A stretch of 64,000 bases of DNA, taken from assembly GCF_000633355.1 (NCBI RefSeq), contig NZ_AYMQ01000125.1, forward strand, positions 1 through 64,000, in the 5' to 3' direction. The notes under the pieces were generated by a model that worked only from the letters and a program-made list of their open reading frames with translations, ran no database searches and was not told the origin of the DNA. Made by a program: the position numbers and the translations under genes. Source of the stretch: Serratia sp. H1w (GTDB lineage Bacteria > Pseudomonadota > Gammaproteobacteria > Enterobacterales > Enterobacteriaceae). This document shows, in pieces, positions 1 to 9,114 of this stretch. Numbering within the stretch: the stretch's first letter is position 1; every line of letters begins with the position of its first letter.

Positions 1-351
1 TACACATTGAATACATGACCCATTTTTCGCAGTGAGCGACAACGCCATTTCGACACTTATCAGGGATAATTGCCTAAAAACACTATTATCGGCTACATAA
101 CCTGAAACCAGCTACCGCTTATACTGGTTTAAACACCATCAAGATGATACCGCCGTAACTATACCTTCTGTACTTATTTCTGCATGGCGAGTATTGATCC
201 TGCGGTACGAGTCCGTTCTTCACCAAGAAGCAGCCAGGTTTTAATCGATTTTTGTTTAAACGCTTTGAACCATGGCCTTATACCTTCAGGGATTGATCTG
301 GCTTAGACTAAGTTACACGCTGCGGTGTGCCCCACTGCAGCGTGGTTGAAG
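1..351. other. Left-edge non-coding stretch, no gene seen
   Basis: This stretch lies downstream of cueO and reaches the window edge. I see no reading frame with a convincing start, ribosome site or family match. It is AT-rich, and the 8-base word GTTTAAAC occurs twice (about 126-133 and 255-262). The only structure I can support is the hairpin next to the cueO stop, listed separately. It may hold the promoter of a gene beyond the window. Confidence 0.5.
316..344 (-). terminator. Hairpin downstream of cueO
   Basis: Perfect 8-bp arms CACGCTGC (316-323) and GCAGCGTG (337-344) enclose a 13-nt loop, 8 bases beyond the cueO stop codon. No run of T follows on the minus strand, so it is at best a weak terminator or an RNA-stabilising 3' hairpin. 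Confidence 0.3.
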
Positions 352-1968
352 TTAATCAGCGACGGTAAAGCCCAGCATCATGCCGGTATCTTCATGTTCC
401 AGCAGGTGGCAGTGGGCCATATAAGCCTGACCGGCACTGGCCAGATGATTAAAACGCACCAGCACTTCACTGCGCCAGCCTTCCACCAGCACCGTATCCT
501 TCCAGCCTGCACGGTGGGCCGCCGGTGGCTTGCCGTTTTCCGACAGAATGCGGAACTGGGTGCCATGGATATGGAACGGGTGCAGCATCATGTCGCCTTC
601 GCCAGAGATGGTCCATTTCTCGTATTTACCACGCTTGGCCTCAAACGCGGGCTTGGTCATATCGAAGGCTTTGCCATTGATGGTGTTGGCATGGCTGAAA
701 TCAAACGCCGGGCTGCCATGATCCATCTTGCCGTGGTCCATTCCCGCCATGTTGCCATGGTCCATGCCTTGCATCTTGCCATGATCCATACCGGCCGCGC
801 TGTCAGCAGCATTACCGTGATCCATGCTCATCCCGGCCATTGCCTGGTGACCATAGCGATCCATCAGAGCCTGCATCCCCAGCATATCGAGTTTGGGATC
901 CATCATCAGTTGCAGCCAACGTTCCTGCACACCGGCCAGCGATGGCAGCGCAGGCAATTTCACCAGGCTGTCCGGCATGGATTTCACACCCAGCGCCAAC
1001 GAGGGCTGAATATGCAGTACCGGCAGCGGCTGGTCGAACGGTGCCAGCGTCATGCCCATCTGCTTCACCGGCAGGGTAACGATATCGAACGGCTTGCCAT
1101 CGGAGGCATCAACTAACACTTCAAAGCGCTCGCCCATCAGCATCGGCAGTTCGGTCAGCTTGACCGGTTCGCCCAGGAAACCACCGTCACTGGCAATCAC
1201 GTATAAAGGCCGGTTATCGCTGGTAGACAGGTTGAGCGAGCGGGCGTTACAGCCATTGAGGAAACGCAGACGCAGCCAGCCGCGTGGCGCGATGTGTTGC
1301 GGATAGCTGGCACCGTTGGTGAACATGCGATCGCCAAACCAGCCCACGGCCGCACTCATGACGTCCAACTGATATTCGATCTGGCCGTCTTTGCCCAGGC
1401 GTTTGTCTTGCAGGATCACCGGAATATCGTCGGAACCCCAGGTTTTCGGTAACGGCAATTTGCTGCTTTCGTCATCTTCCAGCAGCACTAATCCACCCAA
1501 TCCCATCATCACCTGCTGGCCGGTTTTACCATGCGTGTGGGGATGGAACCAGCAGGTAGATGCCGGTTGATCGGCAGTGAAGGTTACCGTGCGGGTGGTT
1601 CCCGGGTGGATCAAGGCTTGTGGGCCACCGTCGACATCACCGGGGATCTCCAAGCCGTGCCAGTGCACCGTGCTGGCCTCCGGCAGTTTATTGCTGATAT
1701 CCACCGTTACCTCTTTGCCCCGCTGTAAACGGACCGCCGGGCCAAGCAACGCACCGTTAATCCCCCAGGTGCGGGTGGCGACGTTGGGCAACCAGTTCAT
1801 CTCGCCGGTTTGCAGCGCCAGCGCGATCTTTCCCTGTGCATCTGGCGTCAAGATCGGTGGGATCGGCAAGGCTGGACGATCGGCGGCCCAGGCGGCACGG
1901 CTCCATAATGGCAAGGCACTTGCCGCACCTAAAGCGGCGGTCAATTTGATAAAATCACGGCGTAACAT
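352..1968 (-). CDS. cueO: CueO multicopper oxidase (cuprous oxidase)
   Basis: Periplasmic copper-tolerance enzyme that oxidises Cu(I) to Cu(II) with reduction of oxygen to water. The 538-residue product opens with a Tat signal (LRRDFIK, cleavage near residue 29). Type 2/3 copper ligands are visible as HWHG (102-105), HPHTH (142-146), the HPFHIHG block (463-469) and HCH (519-521) with H525. A Met/His-rich insert with five MDHG units lies at residues 382-418, as in CueO-type substrate Cu(I) sites. The start is set by an AAAGGAACC ribosome site just upstream. It is divergent from yacC, the arrangement known in E. coli, and a CueR-type promoter lies upstream. All key ligands appear intact. Confidence 0.96.
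   Translation of the reverse strand: MLRRDFIKLTAALGAASALPLWSRAAWAADRPALPIPPILTPDAQGKIALALQTGEMNWLPNVATRTWGINGALLGPAVRLQRGKEVTVDISNKLPEASTVHWHGLEIPGDVDGGPQALIHPGTTRTVTFTADQPASTCWFHPHTHGKTGQQVMMGLGGLVLLEDDESSKLPLPKTWGSDDIPVILQDKRLGKDGQIEYQLDVMSAAVGWFGDRMFTNGASYPQHIAPRGWLRLRFLNGCNARSLNLSTSDNRPLYVIASDGGFLGEPVKLTELPMLMGERFEVLVDASDGKPFDIVTLPVKQMGMTLAPFDQPLPVLHIQPSLALGVKSMPDSLVKLPALPSLAGVQERWLQLMMDPKLDMLGMQALMDRYGHQAMAGMSMDHGNAADSAAGMDHGKMQGMDHGNMAGMDHGKMDHGSPAFDFSHANTINGKAFDMTKPAFEAKRGKYEKWTISGEGDMMLHPFHIHGTQFRILSENGKPPAAHRAGWKDTVLVEGWRSEVLVRFNHLASAGQAYMAHCHLLEHEDTGMMLGFTVAD
715..825 (-). repeat. In-frame MDHG repeats of cueO
   Basis: Five MDHG units separated by short Gly/Lys/Asn/Met spacers encode the methionine/histidine-rich loop of CueO. 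At DNA level they are near-identical copies of an ATGGAyCAyGG word, so unit number could vary by slippage. Such loops bind Cu(I) in characterised CueO proteins. Confidence 0.7.
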
Positions 1969-2009
1969 CGCTGGTTCCTTTTCTCAGTGATCGATAGCTT
2001 AAGGGCCGC

Positions 2010-2040
2010 AGCCTAAACCCTCACCCTAGTGGAAGGTCAA
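2010..2040 (-). promoter_or_regulatory. CueR-type cueO promoter
   Basis: On the minus strand a TTGACC -35 box (2035-2040) and a TAGGCT -10 box (2010-2015) are 19 bp apart, the overlong spacer typical of MerR-family promoters. The spacer holds an imperfect dyad, ACCTTCCAC facing GTGAGGGTT, which resembles the CueR operators of E. coli copA and cueO. Copper-responsive activation is inferred from this match. Confidence 0.8.
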
Positions 2041-2136
2041 GTGCTACTATTAAGGAGTGTTAAGCCCGCATAATTAATTTGGTGCCTTTCCAGCCAAGTG
2101 TGGTAACGTCAGCGAATATTGAACAGGTCTATTTTC

Positions 2137-2487
2137 ATGATGAAAAAAACAACGTTGTTGCTGCTATTGCTGACTATGCTGGGCTTTTCCAATGCCAGCC
2201 TGGCGCTGAATGAATCCGAAGCGGAAGATCTGGCCGATCTGACCGCAGTGTTTGTCTATCTGAAAAACGACTGTGGCTACAACGATTTGCCTAACGCGCA
2301 AATCAAACGTGCCATCGTCTACTTCGCCCAACAGAACCGTTGGGATCTGACTAACTATAATAGCTTTAATATGAAGTCTCTGGGTGAAGACAGTTATCGC
2401 GATCTCAGCGGCATTGCCATCCCTACCCCCAATAAGTGCAAGTCCCTGGCGCGCGACTCCTTGAGCCTGCTGGCCTACGCCAACTAA
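2137..2487 (+). CDS. yacC: YacC family small secreted protein
   Basis: Small protein of about 116 residues that closely matches E. coli YacC in sequence and position (divergent from cueO, upstream of speE). It has a hydrophobic N-terminal signal (MMKKTTLLLLLLTMLG...) with likely cleavage after residues ALA. The mature part has two cysteines (in NDCGYN and NKCKSL) that could form a disulfide. The family has been linked to OutS/PulS-like pilotins, but its role is not established. A TTG at 2119 would extend the frame by six residues; I prefer the ATG at 2137 because the signal peptide then starts normally. Confidence 0.88.
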   Translation: MMKKTTLLLLLLTMLGFSNASLALNESEAEDLADLTAVFVYLKNDCGYNDLPNAQIKRAIVYFAQQNRWDLTNYNSFNMKSLGEDSYRDLSGIAIPTPNKCKSLARDSLSLLAYAN

Positions 2488-2513
2488 TCCCCTCTGCTTT
2501 CCCCACTCTGCCA

Positions 2514-2540
2514 GCGATAGCCGGCAGGGTTGGCTATCGC
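2514..2540 (+). terminator. Hairpin between yacC and speE
   Basis: A perfect 9-bp stem, GCGATAGCC against GGCTATCGC with a 9-nt loop, lies 27 bases after the yacC stop. No clear U-run follows, so it may be a weak terminator or a processing hairpin that separates yacC from speED. Confidence 0.4.
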
Positions 2541-2626
2541 CTGCCGATCTTGCTGTAATTTGCAGCACAGAGGGTTTATGATGTTGCGCTCATTTTTCAT
2601 GGTTGTTATTACGGAGTCACCCGCAC

Positions 2627-3490
2627 ATGACCCAGAAAGAGATTTGGTATGAAACGCTGCATGCCAACTTTGGCCAGTACTTCTCGGTGGAGCAGGTGCT
2701 GTTTCGTGAGCAAACCGAGCATCAGGATCTGGTGATCTTCGAAAATCCGGTGCTGGGCCGCGTCATGGCTCTCGATGGCGTGGTGCAGACCACCGAACGC
2801 GATGAGTTTATCTATCACGAGATGATGACCCACGTTCCACTGCTGGCCCATGGCGATGCCAGGAAGGTACTGATTATCGGCGGTGGCGACGGCGCGATGC
2901 TGCGTGAAGTTTGCCGTCATCAGGGCGTTGAGCAGATCACCATGGTTGAGATCGACGCGGGCGTGGTGGAGTTTTGCCGCCAATACTTACCTAATCACAA
3001 TGCCGGTGCCTATGACGATCCCCGCTTCAAACTGGTGATCGCCGATGGCGTCGATTTCGTCAGCCACAGCGACGAAAAATTCGACGTGATTATCTCTGAC
3101 TGTACCGATCCGATCGGCCCCGGTGAAAGCCTGTTTACCTCAGCGTTCTATGAAGGTTGCGCACGCTGCCTCAACGAAGGTGGCATCTTTGTGGCCCAGA
3201 ACGGCGTCTGCTTCCTGCAGCAGGACGAGGCGGTCAACAGCCATAGCAAACTCAGCCAATATTTTAACGACGTCAGCTTCTATCAGGCGGCGATCCCGAC
3301 CTATTACGGCGGCATCATGACCTTTGCCTGGGCCAGCCAGAACCCGGCCCTGCGCCAGTTGGATAGCGCCACGCTGCAACACCGCTTTCATCAAAGTGGC
3401 TTAGACTGCCGCTACTACAATCCAGCGATTCACGCGGGCAGCTTTGCTCTGCCGCAGTATTTGCTCAACGCACTGAACGTTCCACGTTAA
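2627..3490 (+). CDS. speE: Spermidine synthase SpeE
   Basis: Transfers an aminopropyl group from decarboxylated S-adenosylmethionine to putrescine, making spermidine in the cytosol. The 287-residue product is collinear with E. coli SpeE. The nucleotide-binding GGGDGAM motif is at residues 85-91, and the catalytic/substrate segment DCTDPIGPG begins at 158. ATG at 2627 is chosen because ACGGAG lies 10 bases upstream and the protein then begins [12 protein letters not shown] as in the family; an upstream TTG at 2603 is less likely. It lies 26 bases before speD, which makes its co-substrate donor, so the two form the usual speED unit. Confidence 0.97.
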   Translation: MTQKEIWYETLHANFGQYFSVEQVLFREQTEHQDLVIFENPVLGRVMALDGVVQTTERDEFIYHEMMTHVPLLAHGDARKVLIIGGGDGAMLREVCRHQGVEQITMVEIDAGVVEFCRQYLPNHNAGAYDDPRFKLVIADGVDFVSHSDEKFDVIISDCTDPIGPGESLFTSAFYEGCARCLNEGGIFVAQNGVCFLQQDEAVNSHSKLSQYFNDVSFYQAAIPTYYGGIMTFAWASQNPALRQLDSATLQHRFHQSGLDCRYYNPAIHAGSFALPQYLLNALNVPR

Positions 3491-3516
3491 GCGAGAAGAT
3501 AAGGAGGTGAGCTCAA

Positions 3517-4311
3517 TTGCAAAAGCTAAAACTGCACGGCTTCAATAACCTGACCAAGAGCCTGAGTTTTTGTATTTACGATATTTGTTACGCCAAAACC
3601 GCAGACGATCGCGATGGCTATATCGCCTACATTGACGAACAGTACAACGCCAACCGCCTGACCGAGATCCTCAGTGAAACCTGCTCGATCATTGGTGCCA
3701 ATATTCTCAACGTCGCCCGCCAGGATTACGATCCACAAGGCGCCAGCGTGACCATTCTGATGAGCGAAGAGCCGGTCGATCCCAAAGACGTGGATACTTC
3801 CGAACACCCTGGGCCGCTACCCAAGACCGTGGTCGCTCACCTGGATAAAAGCCATATCTGCGTCCACACCTACCCGGAAAGCCACCCAGAAGGCGGCCTG
3901 TGCACCTTCCGTGCCGATATCGAGGTCTCTACCTGCGGCGTGATTTCACCGCTCAAGGCGCTGAACTATCTGATCCATCAGTTGGAATCCGATATCGTCA
4001 CCATGGACTATCGGGTGCGTGGTTTTACCCGCGATGTGAATGGCGTGAAGCATTACATCGATCATGAGATCAATTCGATTCAGAACTTTATGTCTGAGGA
4101 TATGAAGGCGCTGTACCACATGATGGATGTCAACGTGTACCAGGAGAACATCTTCCACACCAAGATGTTGCTGAAGGATTTCGATCTGAAACACTACCTG
4201 TTCAATGCCAAGCCGGATGAGCTGAGCGTGACAGAGCGTAAAAGGATCACCGATCTGCTGTGGAAAGAGATGCAGGAGATCTACTACGGGCGCAATATTC
4301 CGCACCTGTGA
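3517..4311 (+). CDS. speD: S-adenosylmethionine decarboxylase proenzyme SpeD
   Basis: Pyruvoyl-dependent enzyme that makes decarboxylated SAM, the aminopropyl donor used by SpeE. The 264-residue proenzyme has the self-cleavage site at K111-S112 in [14 protein letters not shown]; Ser112 becomes the pyruvoyl group. It begins with TTG, preceded by a strong AAGGAGGTG ribosome site, and no in-frame ATG could serve without losing conserved residues. The rare start with a near-perfect Shine-Dalgarno sequence suggests translation is tuned. Length equals that of E. coli SpeD. A family A palindrome lies 8 bases after the stop. Confidence 0.97.
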   Translation: MQKLKLHGFNNLTKSLSFCIYDICYAKTADDRDGYIAYIDEQYNANRLTEILSETCSIIGANILNVARQDYDPQGASVTILMSEEPVDPKDVDTSEHPGPLPKTVVAHLDKSHICVHTYPESHPEGGLCTFRADIEVSTCGVISPLKALNYLIHQLESDIVTMDYRVRGFTRDVNGVKHYIDHEINSIQNFMSEDMKALYHMMDVNVYQENIFHTKMLLKDFDLKHYLFNAKPDELSVTERKRITDLLWKEMQEIYYGRNIPHL

Positions 4312-4319
4312 TCGCGGGC

Positions 4320-4340
4320 GGGCGCTGCATGCTGCGCCCC
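4320..4340. repeat. Family A palindromic repeat, copy 1
   Basis: GGGCGC and GCGCCC arms enclose TGCATGCT. It sits 8 bases after speD and 27 bases from the converging DeoR gene, where it could serve as a shared 3' hairpin. Confidence 0.7.
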
Positions 4341-4367
4341 AACAGATTTAACACCTTGCGCTGGACG

Positions 4368-5126
4368 TTATACCAAATGCAGGCCACCAGGTAGATCGGC
4401 CAGTTGCCGTTGAGCGATGGCAGGCAGCGCCTTATCGGTGACGATATCCGTCAGGCTGCCTAGCGGGGTCACGCAGAATAACGAGTAAGCCTCATATTTG
4501 CTGCTGTCTGCCAGCAGCACCCGCTGGCGGGCATTGGCCATCAGATCCTGCTTCAAGCCCGCCTTCTCTTCGGTTGGGGTGGTAATGCCTTTCTCAATAC
4601 TCCACGAGTTGCAGCTGACAAACGCAATATCCGGGTAAATTCCACGTAGTAATCTGCGCCCATGATCGCCGACACAGGACTGGCTGCTATCATCAATCCG
4701 GCCACCGATGATGGTCACTTCGATCTGTTTAAAACCTGAGAGAAACAGAGCGATATGCAGATCGGCGGTGATCACCCGCAGCGGGAGATGGGTCAAGTGC
4801 CGCGCCAATTCCAGCATGGTGGTGCCTGCATCCAGCACGACTGCATCCCCGGCTTTAACCATAGTGGCAGCATACTGGGCGATCGCGCGTTTCTCCTGCG
4901 GGTTTCGCAGCTGCTTTTCATTGGTGGTGGGTTGTGCGGGGATAAAACGGTTGAGGGCCACGCCGCCATGGCTGCGGTTAATGATCCCCTGCTCATCCAG
5001 CTTGATCAAATCACGCCGGATGGTAGCAGGAGAAGCATCGATAGCGCTGACCAATTGCTCAACAGTGACCAGATTATGGGCTTTGAGGTATTCCAGAATC
5101 TGATCCTGGCGAGTTTGTGGCTTCAT
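4368..5126 (-). CDS. DeoR-family regulator of the acid-sugar operon
   Basis: Transcription factor of 252 residues. An N-terminal winged helix-turn-helix (about 5-60, with [19 protein letters not shown]) is followed by the DeoR C-terminal sugar-phosphate sensor domain (about 78-235, including [16 protein letters not shown] and GGRIDD). It is the last gene of an operon with pdxA2 (13-bp gap), dtnK and the permease, so it probably regulates this operon in response to a phosphorylated sugar acid; that is inferred from context. It resembles E. coli YgbI-type regulators found beside DUF1537 kinase genes. No strong ribosome site precedes the ATG, which suggests low expression or translational coupling. 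Confidence 0.85.
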   Translation of the reverse strand: MKPQTRQDQILEYLKAHNLVTVEQLVSAIDASPATIRRDLIKLDEQGIINRSHGGVALNRFIPAQPTTNEKQLRNPQEKRAIAQYAATMVKAGDAVVLDAGTTMLELARHLTHLPLRVITADLHIALFLSGFKQIEVTIIGGRIDDSSQSCVGDHGRRLLRGIYPDIAFVSCNSWSIEKGITTPTEEKAGLKQDLMANARQRVLLADSSKYEAYSLFCVTPLGSLTDIVTDKALPAIAQRQLADLPGGLHLV

Positions 5127-5139
5127 GACGTCCGCGCTA

Positions 5140-6123
5140 TCACGCCAACTGAGTGGCTAATTGAATCGAGATAGCCATGCTCTCAGACTTGGCTTTACCT
5201 GTCCAGGCAATATCAAACGCGGTGCCATGGTCGGCAGAAGTCCGGATAAACGGCAGGCCTGCCGTGATGTTAACCCCATCATAGAAGCCCAGCAGCTTGA
5301 GCGGGATATGCCCCTGATCGTGATACATGGCGACCACCATATCGTAATGCCCCTCGTAGGCCTGCAAGAACACGGTATCCGGTGGGCATGGGCCAGTCAC
5401 ATCAATACCACGTTGTTTCACTGCCGCAATCGCCGGGCTGACGATGTTGATCTCTTCGTCGCCAAACAGGCCATTTTCACCCGCATGGGGGTTAACCCCG
5501 GCCACCGCGATCCTTGGCTGTTTAAAACCAACGCGTTTGAGGAAAGTGTCCGCCATCGTCACCACAGTTTCAATCCGTTCGGCACTCAGCGTGTCGAGGA
5601 ATTTACGCAAAGCGATGTGGGTAGAGACATGGATCACCTTCAGCTTGTCGGTATAAAGCACCATGGCGTAATCGCGGCTGTTGGTCAGCGTTGCCAGCAG
5701 CTCCGTATGGCCTGGGTACAGATGCCCGGCCAGATGCAGCGCCTCCTTGTTCAACGGCGCGGTAGCAATGGCCATGACCTCACCTGCCATGGCCAGTTCG
5801 GTGGCACGCTTTACGCATCGGTAAGCCAGATCGCCCGCCTGTGCCTGCACTTTCCCTGGTGTCAGCGCTGCGGGGTCCTCCAGCGGTTCATCAATGACGT
5901 TGATAATACCGGGCGTAAAGCGTGCCTCCGAAACTTGCTGGATCGGCCTCAACTCCACTTTTGGCACGATCCCCAATGCCTGTATACGTTGCAACGTTTG
6001 CAGACAGCCCACCACGACCGCCGGCGTTCCCGCCAGCTCGCCTTCAGACAGCGCCTTGATGATAATCTCTGGCCCGATGCCTGCCGGATCGCCCATGGTG
6101 ACCGCAATCGTGTTATTTGCCAC
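5140..6123 (-). CDS. pdxA2: PdxA2-type 4-phospho-threonate dehydrogenase
   Basis: PdxA-family NAD-dependent enzyme. Family members paired with DUF1537 kinases oxidise and decarboxylate 4-phospho-D-threonate (or erythronate) to dihydroxyacetone phosphate, rather than serving pyridoxine synthesis. The 327-residue protein shows PdxA motifs: [12 protein letters not shown] at the N-terminus, the metal-site GHTELLA, and [11 protein letters not shown] with [14 protein letters not shown] near the C-terminus. The start is a GTG at 6123 inside the 3' end of dtnK, with GAGGAG upstream; the genes overlap by 11 bp. Context, not sequence alone, supports the catabolic role over vitamin B6 PdxA. Confidence 0.88.
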   Translation of the reverse strand: MANNTIAVTMGDPAGIGPEIIIKALSEGELAGTPAVVVGCLQTLQRIQALGIVPKVELRPIQQVSEARFTPGIINVIDEPLEDPAALTPGKVQAQAGDLAYRCVKRATELAMAGEVMAIATAPLNKEALHLAGHLYPGHTELLATLTNSRDYAMVLYTDKLKVIHVSTHIALRKFLDTLSAERIETVVTMADTFLKRVGFKQPRIAVAGVNPHAGENGLFGDEEINIVSPAIAAVKQRGIDVTGPCPPDTVFLQAYEGHYDMVVAMYHDQGHIPLKLLGFYDGVNITAGLPFIRTSADHGTAFDIAWTGKAKSESMAISIQLATQLA

Positions 6124-7384
6124 TGTACATCTCCTCAATATAATAAAGTGCATCCCGCAGCGTTGACGCGCTGCCAAATCCGCCGGCCTTGGTGATCACC
6201 GGCAGATCGTCGATCTCACTGTTGACGAACGTTCCGCAAGGTACACAAGGCACCACTTCACTGGTGATCCGATAGCCTTCCGCGCCTAACGCTCTGGCGA
6301 CGGCAATGGCGATATCGCCTCCGGTCAGGAACAAACCGCCAATCTGGGCCTGATTGATGATCGATAAGGTGATCGTACCCAGCGTCTGGCTGATTTTGTC
6401 GCCTAACTGCTGGCGCGAGAGATCATACTTTTCACACAGCGTATCGATCATCTGGCGGGCATCGGCATCCCGACAGGTGCGTAACACGCAGTGTTGCCGA
6501 TCGCGTAGCACGCAGGCCGCCTGGCGGATAATGTCATCTACCGCAGGCTGGCTGTCAGGCTGTAACAAGCCTTCGACATCAATATCCAGAATGCCGAGCG
6601 ACTTTTCTTCTGCGGCAAACACAATCTGCTGCCGAGTAGCCTCACTCATCGAACCGGCCACCACCAGCACAGGCAGACGCTGGCGAGCCGCCAGATAGCT
6701 GCTGGCTGGCAGTGCATTTGCCAACCCCGCCGCGCCCACCAGCAAATAACGGCAGTTGAGTTGCTGGATTGCCTGCGCCAACTGTGCCAAATCACCATCG
6801 GTTTCGGCATCCACGACCACGATCGCTGGCCTGGCCTGACTCAGGTGAGATAATTCGCTGCCTAGCTTACCGCTGCGTACTATCTGCAAATCCAGCTCGT
6901 GGATCGGATAGGCGGTCTGCAAGCCAATCAACGTCTTGATATGAGAAGAGACGATCGGCGTTTTCGGATCGCTGGCAAACTCAGTTTCCACCAACGGTAT
7001 GCCGTGAACCCGGCATTCGCCATTGAGCGTTACCCGACCCGCTGCGGGGATGGCGGCGGCAACGATAGCCAATTGCGCACAGCTGGCGACAATCGCCGCC
7101 TCGACCTCCGTCCCCACGTTGCCGCGAAAGGTCGAGTCGATCTTTTTATACACCAGAGGCGGCGTCTCGCTTTGACAGTAAGGCTTCAGGGCTTCGCTCA
7201 CCTTTTCCTTTGCCATTTCTGGAGATAATGCCCGGCTCTCAGTGTTGAGCACCAACACATCCGTGCGCCGGGTAGAGTGCGGCAGCTCGTTGAGCACCAC
7301 ATCGGTACGTGCTCCCTTTTTCGCCAGTTGCACACCGGTATCATTGGCACCGGTAAAGTCATCGGCAATCACGATCATCTTCAT
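6113..7384 (-). CDS. dtnK: DUF1537 four-carbon acid sugar kinase (D-threonate kinase type)
   Basis: ATP-dependent kinase that phosphorylates C4 sugar acids such as D-threonate or erythronate at C4. The 423-residue protein has the N-terminal substrate domain signature VIADDFTGANDTG (about 4-16), the KKIDSTFRGNVG-type segment, and the C-terminal nucleotide-binding LFLTGGDIAIAVARALG. It starts with the ATG at 7384 after a GGAGGAAC ribosome site and overlaps the permease stop by 4 bp (ATGA), which indicates translational coupling. With PdxA2 it would convert an imported acid to dihydroxyacetone phosphate and CO2; no aldolase is needed, and none is present. Whether the acid is D-threonate, D-erythronate or another isomer cannot be read from the sequence. 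Confidence 0.87.
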   Translation of the reverse strand: MKMIVIADDFTGANDTGVQLAKKGARTDVVLNELPHSTRRTDVLVLNTESRALSPEMAKEKVSEALKPYCQSETPPLVYKKIDSTFRGNVGTEVEAAIVASCAQLAIVAAAIPAAGRVTLNGECRVHGIPLVETEFASDPKTPIVSSHIKTLIGLQTAYPIHELDLQIVRSGKLGSELSHLSQARPAIVVVDAETDGDLAQLAQAIQQLNCRYLLVGAAGLANALPASSYLAARQRLPVLVVAGSMSEATRQQIVFAAEEKSLGILDIDVEGLLQPDSQPAVDDIIRQAACVLRDRQHCVLRTCRDADARQMIDTLCEKYDLSRQQLGDKISQTLGTITLSIINQAQIGGLFLTGGDIAIAVARALGAEGYRITSEVVPCVPCGTFVNSEIDDLPVITKAGGFGSASTLRDALYYIEEMYSGK

Positions 7385-8343
7385 GGCAGTTCCTCCCCAA
7401 CCACAGCCTTGGTTCGTTGCTGATTGCGTTTTGCTACCCATGAGGTCAGCATCGGCGTCAATAGTGCGGTCACAATGACCGATGTCGCGACCAGTGGCGT
7501 AGCCACCGCCACCACTTCGGCCAAGGCGGGATCGGCCTGAGAAATCGCCAACGGTGTCGCCACCGCGTTACCTGCCGTACTGGAAGCAGCCGCACCGGCG
7601 ATACCCGTACCGCCCAGTAAACGATCGGCCTTGATATTGAAGAAACCGCCGAACAGGGTAGTCAGCACTCCTAACAGAATGCCTGCCAAGCCGCCTTTGA
7701 GCAGCATGGCCAAATCAATGTTGGCCCCCAGTGCAAACGCAAAGAATGGGATCAACAGTGGGCCGCCCTTGGTGAGGAACTCACGCATCTGAGGGTCCAG
7801 ATTACCCAACAGCATGCCAATCAGCATTGGGATCAACACCACCACAATCGACATCACCGGAATGTTTGCCATACCTGCCGCACCCAGCGCGATCATCGTC
7901 AGGATCGGGCCGTCACTCAGCGACATCAGAGGAGTTGCACCTACTTCATTCTCCGTACCAAACTCCCCGGCTAGTGCAGCATATAATCCGCCGTTGGTGT
8001 TGCTCATTGCGGCAATAATCGCCACAGAGGAAAGCCCCCAGATACCATCGGCGCCAAACATTTTCTCGACGCCAAATCCTAGAGCCACTGCCACAACAAA
8101 TTTGGTAAAAGTGATCCCGCCGCCAATCAGCAGCGATTTAGGCGCAGCCTTGATATGGATCCCGGCCCCCATGCACAGTAGGAAGGCCCCGATCAACGGA
8201 GCCGCGCCGTTTTTGAACAATGCTGTGGTAAAGCCCCCCACCTCCAGCGCCTGTGGAGCAAAGGTGTTGATCATTGCGCCAAGCACCAGTGGGACGACCA
8301 TCATCCCCCCAGGGATTTTCTCTATTGCCGCCTTAATTTTCAT
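7381..8343 (-). CDS. kdgT: KdgT-family sugar-acid permease
   Basis: Inner-membrane transporter of the 2-keto-3-deoxygluconate permease family, 320 residues with about ten hydrophobic helices. It is alignable with E. coli KdgT from the start (MKIKAAIEKIPGGMMVVP) through the conserved NTNGGLYAAL, LIPFFAFALG and ASSTAGNAVATP stretches. The ATG at 8343 is preferred over an upstream in-frame ATG because it matches KdgT and follows GAGGGTAGG. As first gene of an operon with an acid-sugar kinase and dehydrogenase, it more likely imports threonate/erythronate than ketodeoxygluconate; that is inference. A dyad operator candidate lies just upstream. Confidence 0.88.
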   Translation of the reverse strand: MKIKAAIEKIPGGMMVVPLVLGAMINTFAPQALEVGGFTTALFKNGAAPLIGAFLLCMGAGIHIKAAPKSLLIGGGITFTKFVVAVALGFGVEKMFGADGIWGLSSVAIIAAMSNTNGGLYAALAGEFGTENEVGATPLMSLSDGPILTMIALGAAGMANIPVMSIVVVLIPMLIGMLLGNLDPQMREFLTKGGPLLIPFFAFALGANIDLAMLLKGGLAGILLGVLTTLFGGFFNIKADRLLGGTGIAGAAASSTAGNAVATPLAISQADPALAEVVAVATPLVATSVIVTALLTPMLTSWVAKRNQQRTKAVVGEELP

Positions 8344-8357
8344 CCTACCCTCGTCGC

Positions 8358-8396
8358 TTTGATTTATTTTAATCAAAATGACTATATTAAATCAAA
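8358..8396 (-). promoter_or_regulatory. Candidate DeoR-type operator upstream of the permease
   Basis: TTTGATT (8358-8364) faces AATCAAA (8371-8377) across 6 bp, and a third AATCAAA lies at 8390-8396. The AT-rich block sits 15-53 bases upstream of the permease start codon and nothing similar surrounds other genes here. I infer it binds the operon's DeoR regulator. Confidence 0.45.
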
Positions 8397-8476
8397 AATA
8401 TAACAAATGCGCGCTGTGTCGCAGATTAAAAAATCAGTAACATGATTATTTTATTTGGTCATTACAGCAGGGAGGG

Positions 8477-8499
8477 AGGCGGCCGGAAATCGACCGCCT
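8477..8499. other. Hairpin between yacL and the acid-sugar operon
   Basis: AGGCGG arms with their complement CCGCCT enclose a partly paired GC centre. There is no flanking T-run on either strand. With the family A palindrome at 8515-8536 it forms the 3' end region of yacL. Confidence 0.35.
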
Positions 8500-8514
8500 G
8501 AGACTCACTATGCA

Positions 8515-8536
8515 GGGGCGCTGCATGCCGCGCCCG
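8515..8536. repeat. Family A palindromic repeat, copy 2
   Basis: GGGCGC and GCGCCC arms around TGCATGCC, preceded by an extra G as in other copies. It ends 8 bases from the yacL stop codon. Confidence 0.7.
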
Positions 8537-8544
8537 TTGGAAAA

Positions 8545-8907
8545 TCAGTAGTTCAGCATAAAGGTGCGATAGGCCTTCAGTACCGTCAGGAAATCTTCGA
8601 TACCGCAGAAAGAGAGACTCTCTTCGTCATAGTAGTTCATCCCCTCTTCCATTTCGTCGCCTTCAAACTCTAACTGGTTGGCGCGGATCATCACCTCTTC
8701 TCCGTCCATCAGCAACGTGTATTCGTGGCCTTCCAACTGCCACTGGCGCTCACTGCCCTTAACCCCTGCCGCACCGGCTTCGATGCGATCCAGCAGATTA
8801 AAATCACCCTTGAGCTCTTCATTGATCCAATGGCCGATGGCCTCATGCCCCATCGAAAATCTGACCACCACCTGACCGGTTACGTCACGCAGAAATTCGT
8901 AATCCAT
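8545..8907 (-). CDS. yacL: YacL (UPF0231) protein
   Basis: Acidic 120-residue cytosolic protein of unknown function, closely matching E. coli YacL (MDYEFLRD start; [17 protein letters not shown] block near residues 83-99). The start is set by AGGAGG 8 bases upstream. In E. coli yacL directly follows acnB; here the mdc cluster separates them, which marks the insertion point. Confidence 0.95.
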   Translation of the reverse strand: MDYEFLRDVTGQVVVRFSMGHEAIGHWINEELKGDFNLLDRIEAGAAGVKGSERQWQLEGHEYTLLMDGEEVMIRANQLEFEGDEMEEGMNYYDEESLSFCGIEDFLTVLKAYRTFMLNY

Positions 8908-9114
8908 AGCATGCCCTCCTGAGCTTTTTTATAAGTGTAACCCTTAATTCGCCACTATCTCAGCGGGCGCTCGCAAAGTTGATCGATTGGGCCAAATAAA
9001 CTGCGGCGCAATATAACGGTTTACCCCTGGGCTTGGGAAGGCTCTCATGGCCTGCTATCGGTGCGGGATCCTTGCTATCATGAGCTTCATTTCCCCGCAA
9101 CCAAGCCTGAGCCG

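Noticed and set aside
325-1116. 263-codon plus-strand frame
   Set aside because: It is antisense to cueO, His-rich because of the Met/His repeats read backwards, and has no family resemblance or ribosome site.
5140-6123. PdxA2 as the pyridoxine-synthesis PdxA
   Set aside because: Its operon partners are an acid-sugar kinase, a permease and a DeoR regulator, not ksgA or surA, so the catabolic paralogue fits better.
5161-6195. 344-codon plus-strand frame
   Set aside because: Lies opposite pdxA2, which has all its motifs; composition is typical of a shadow frame.
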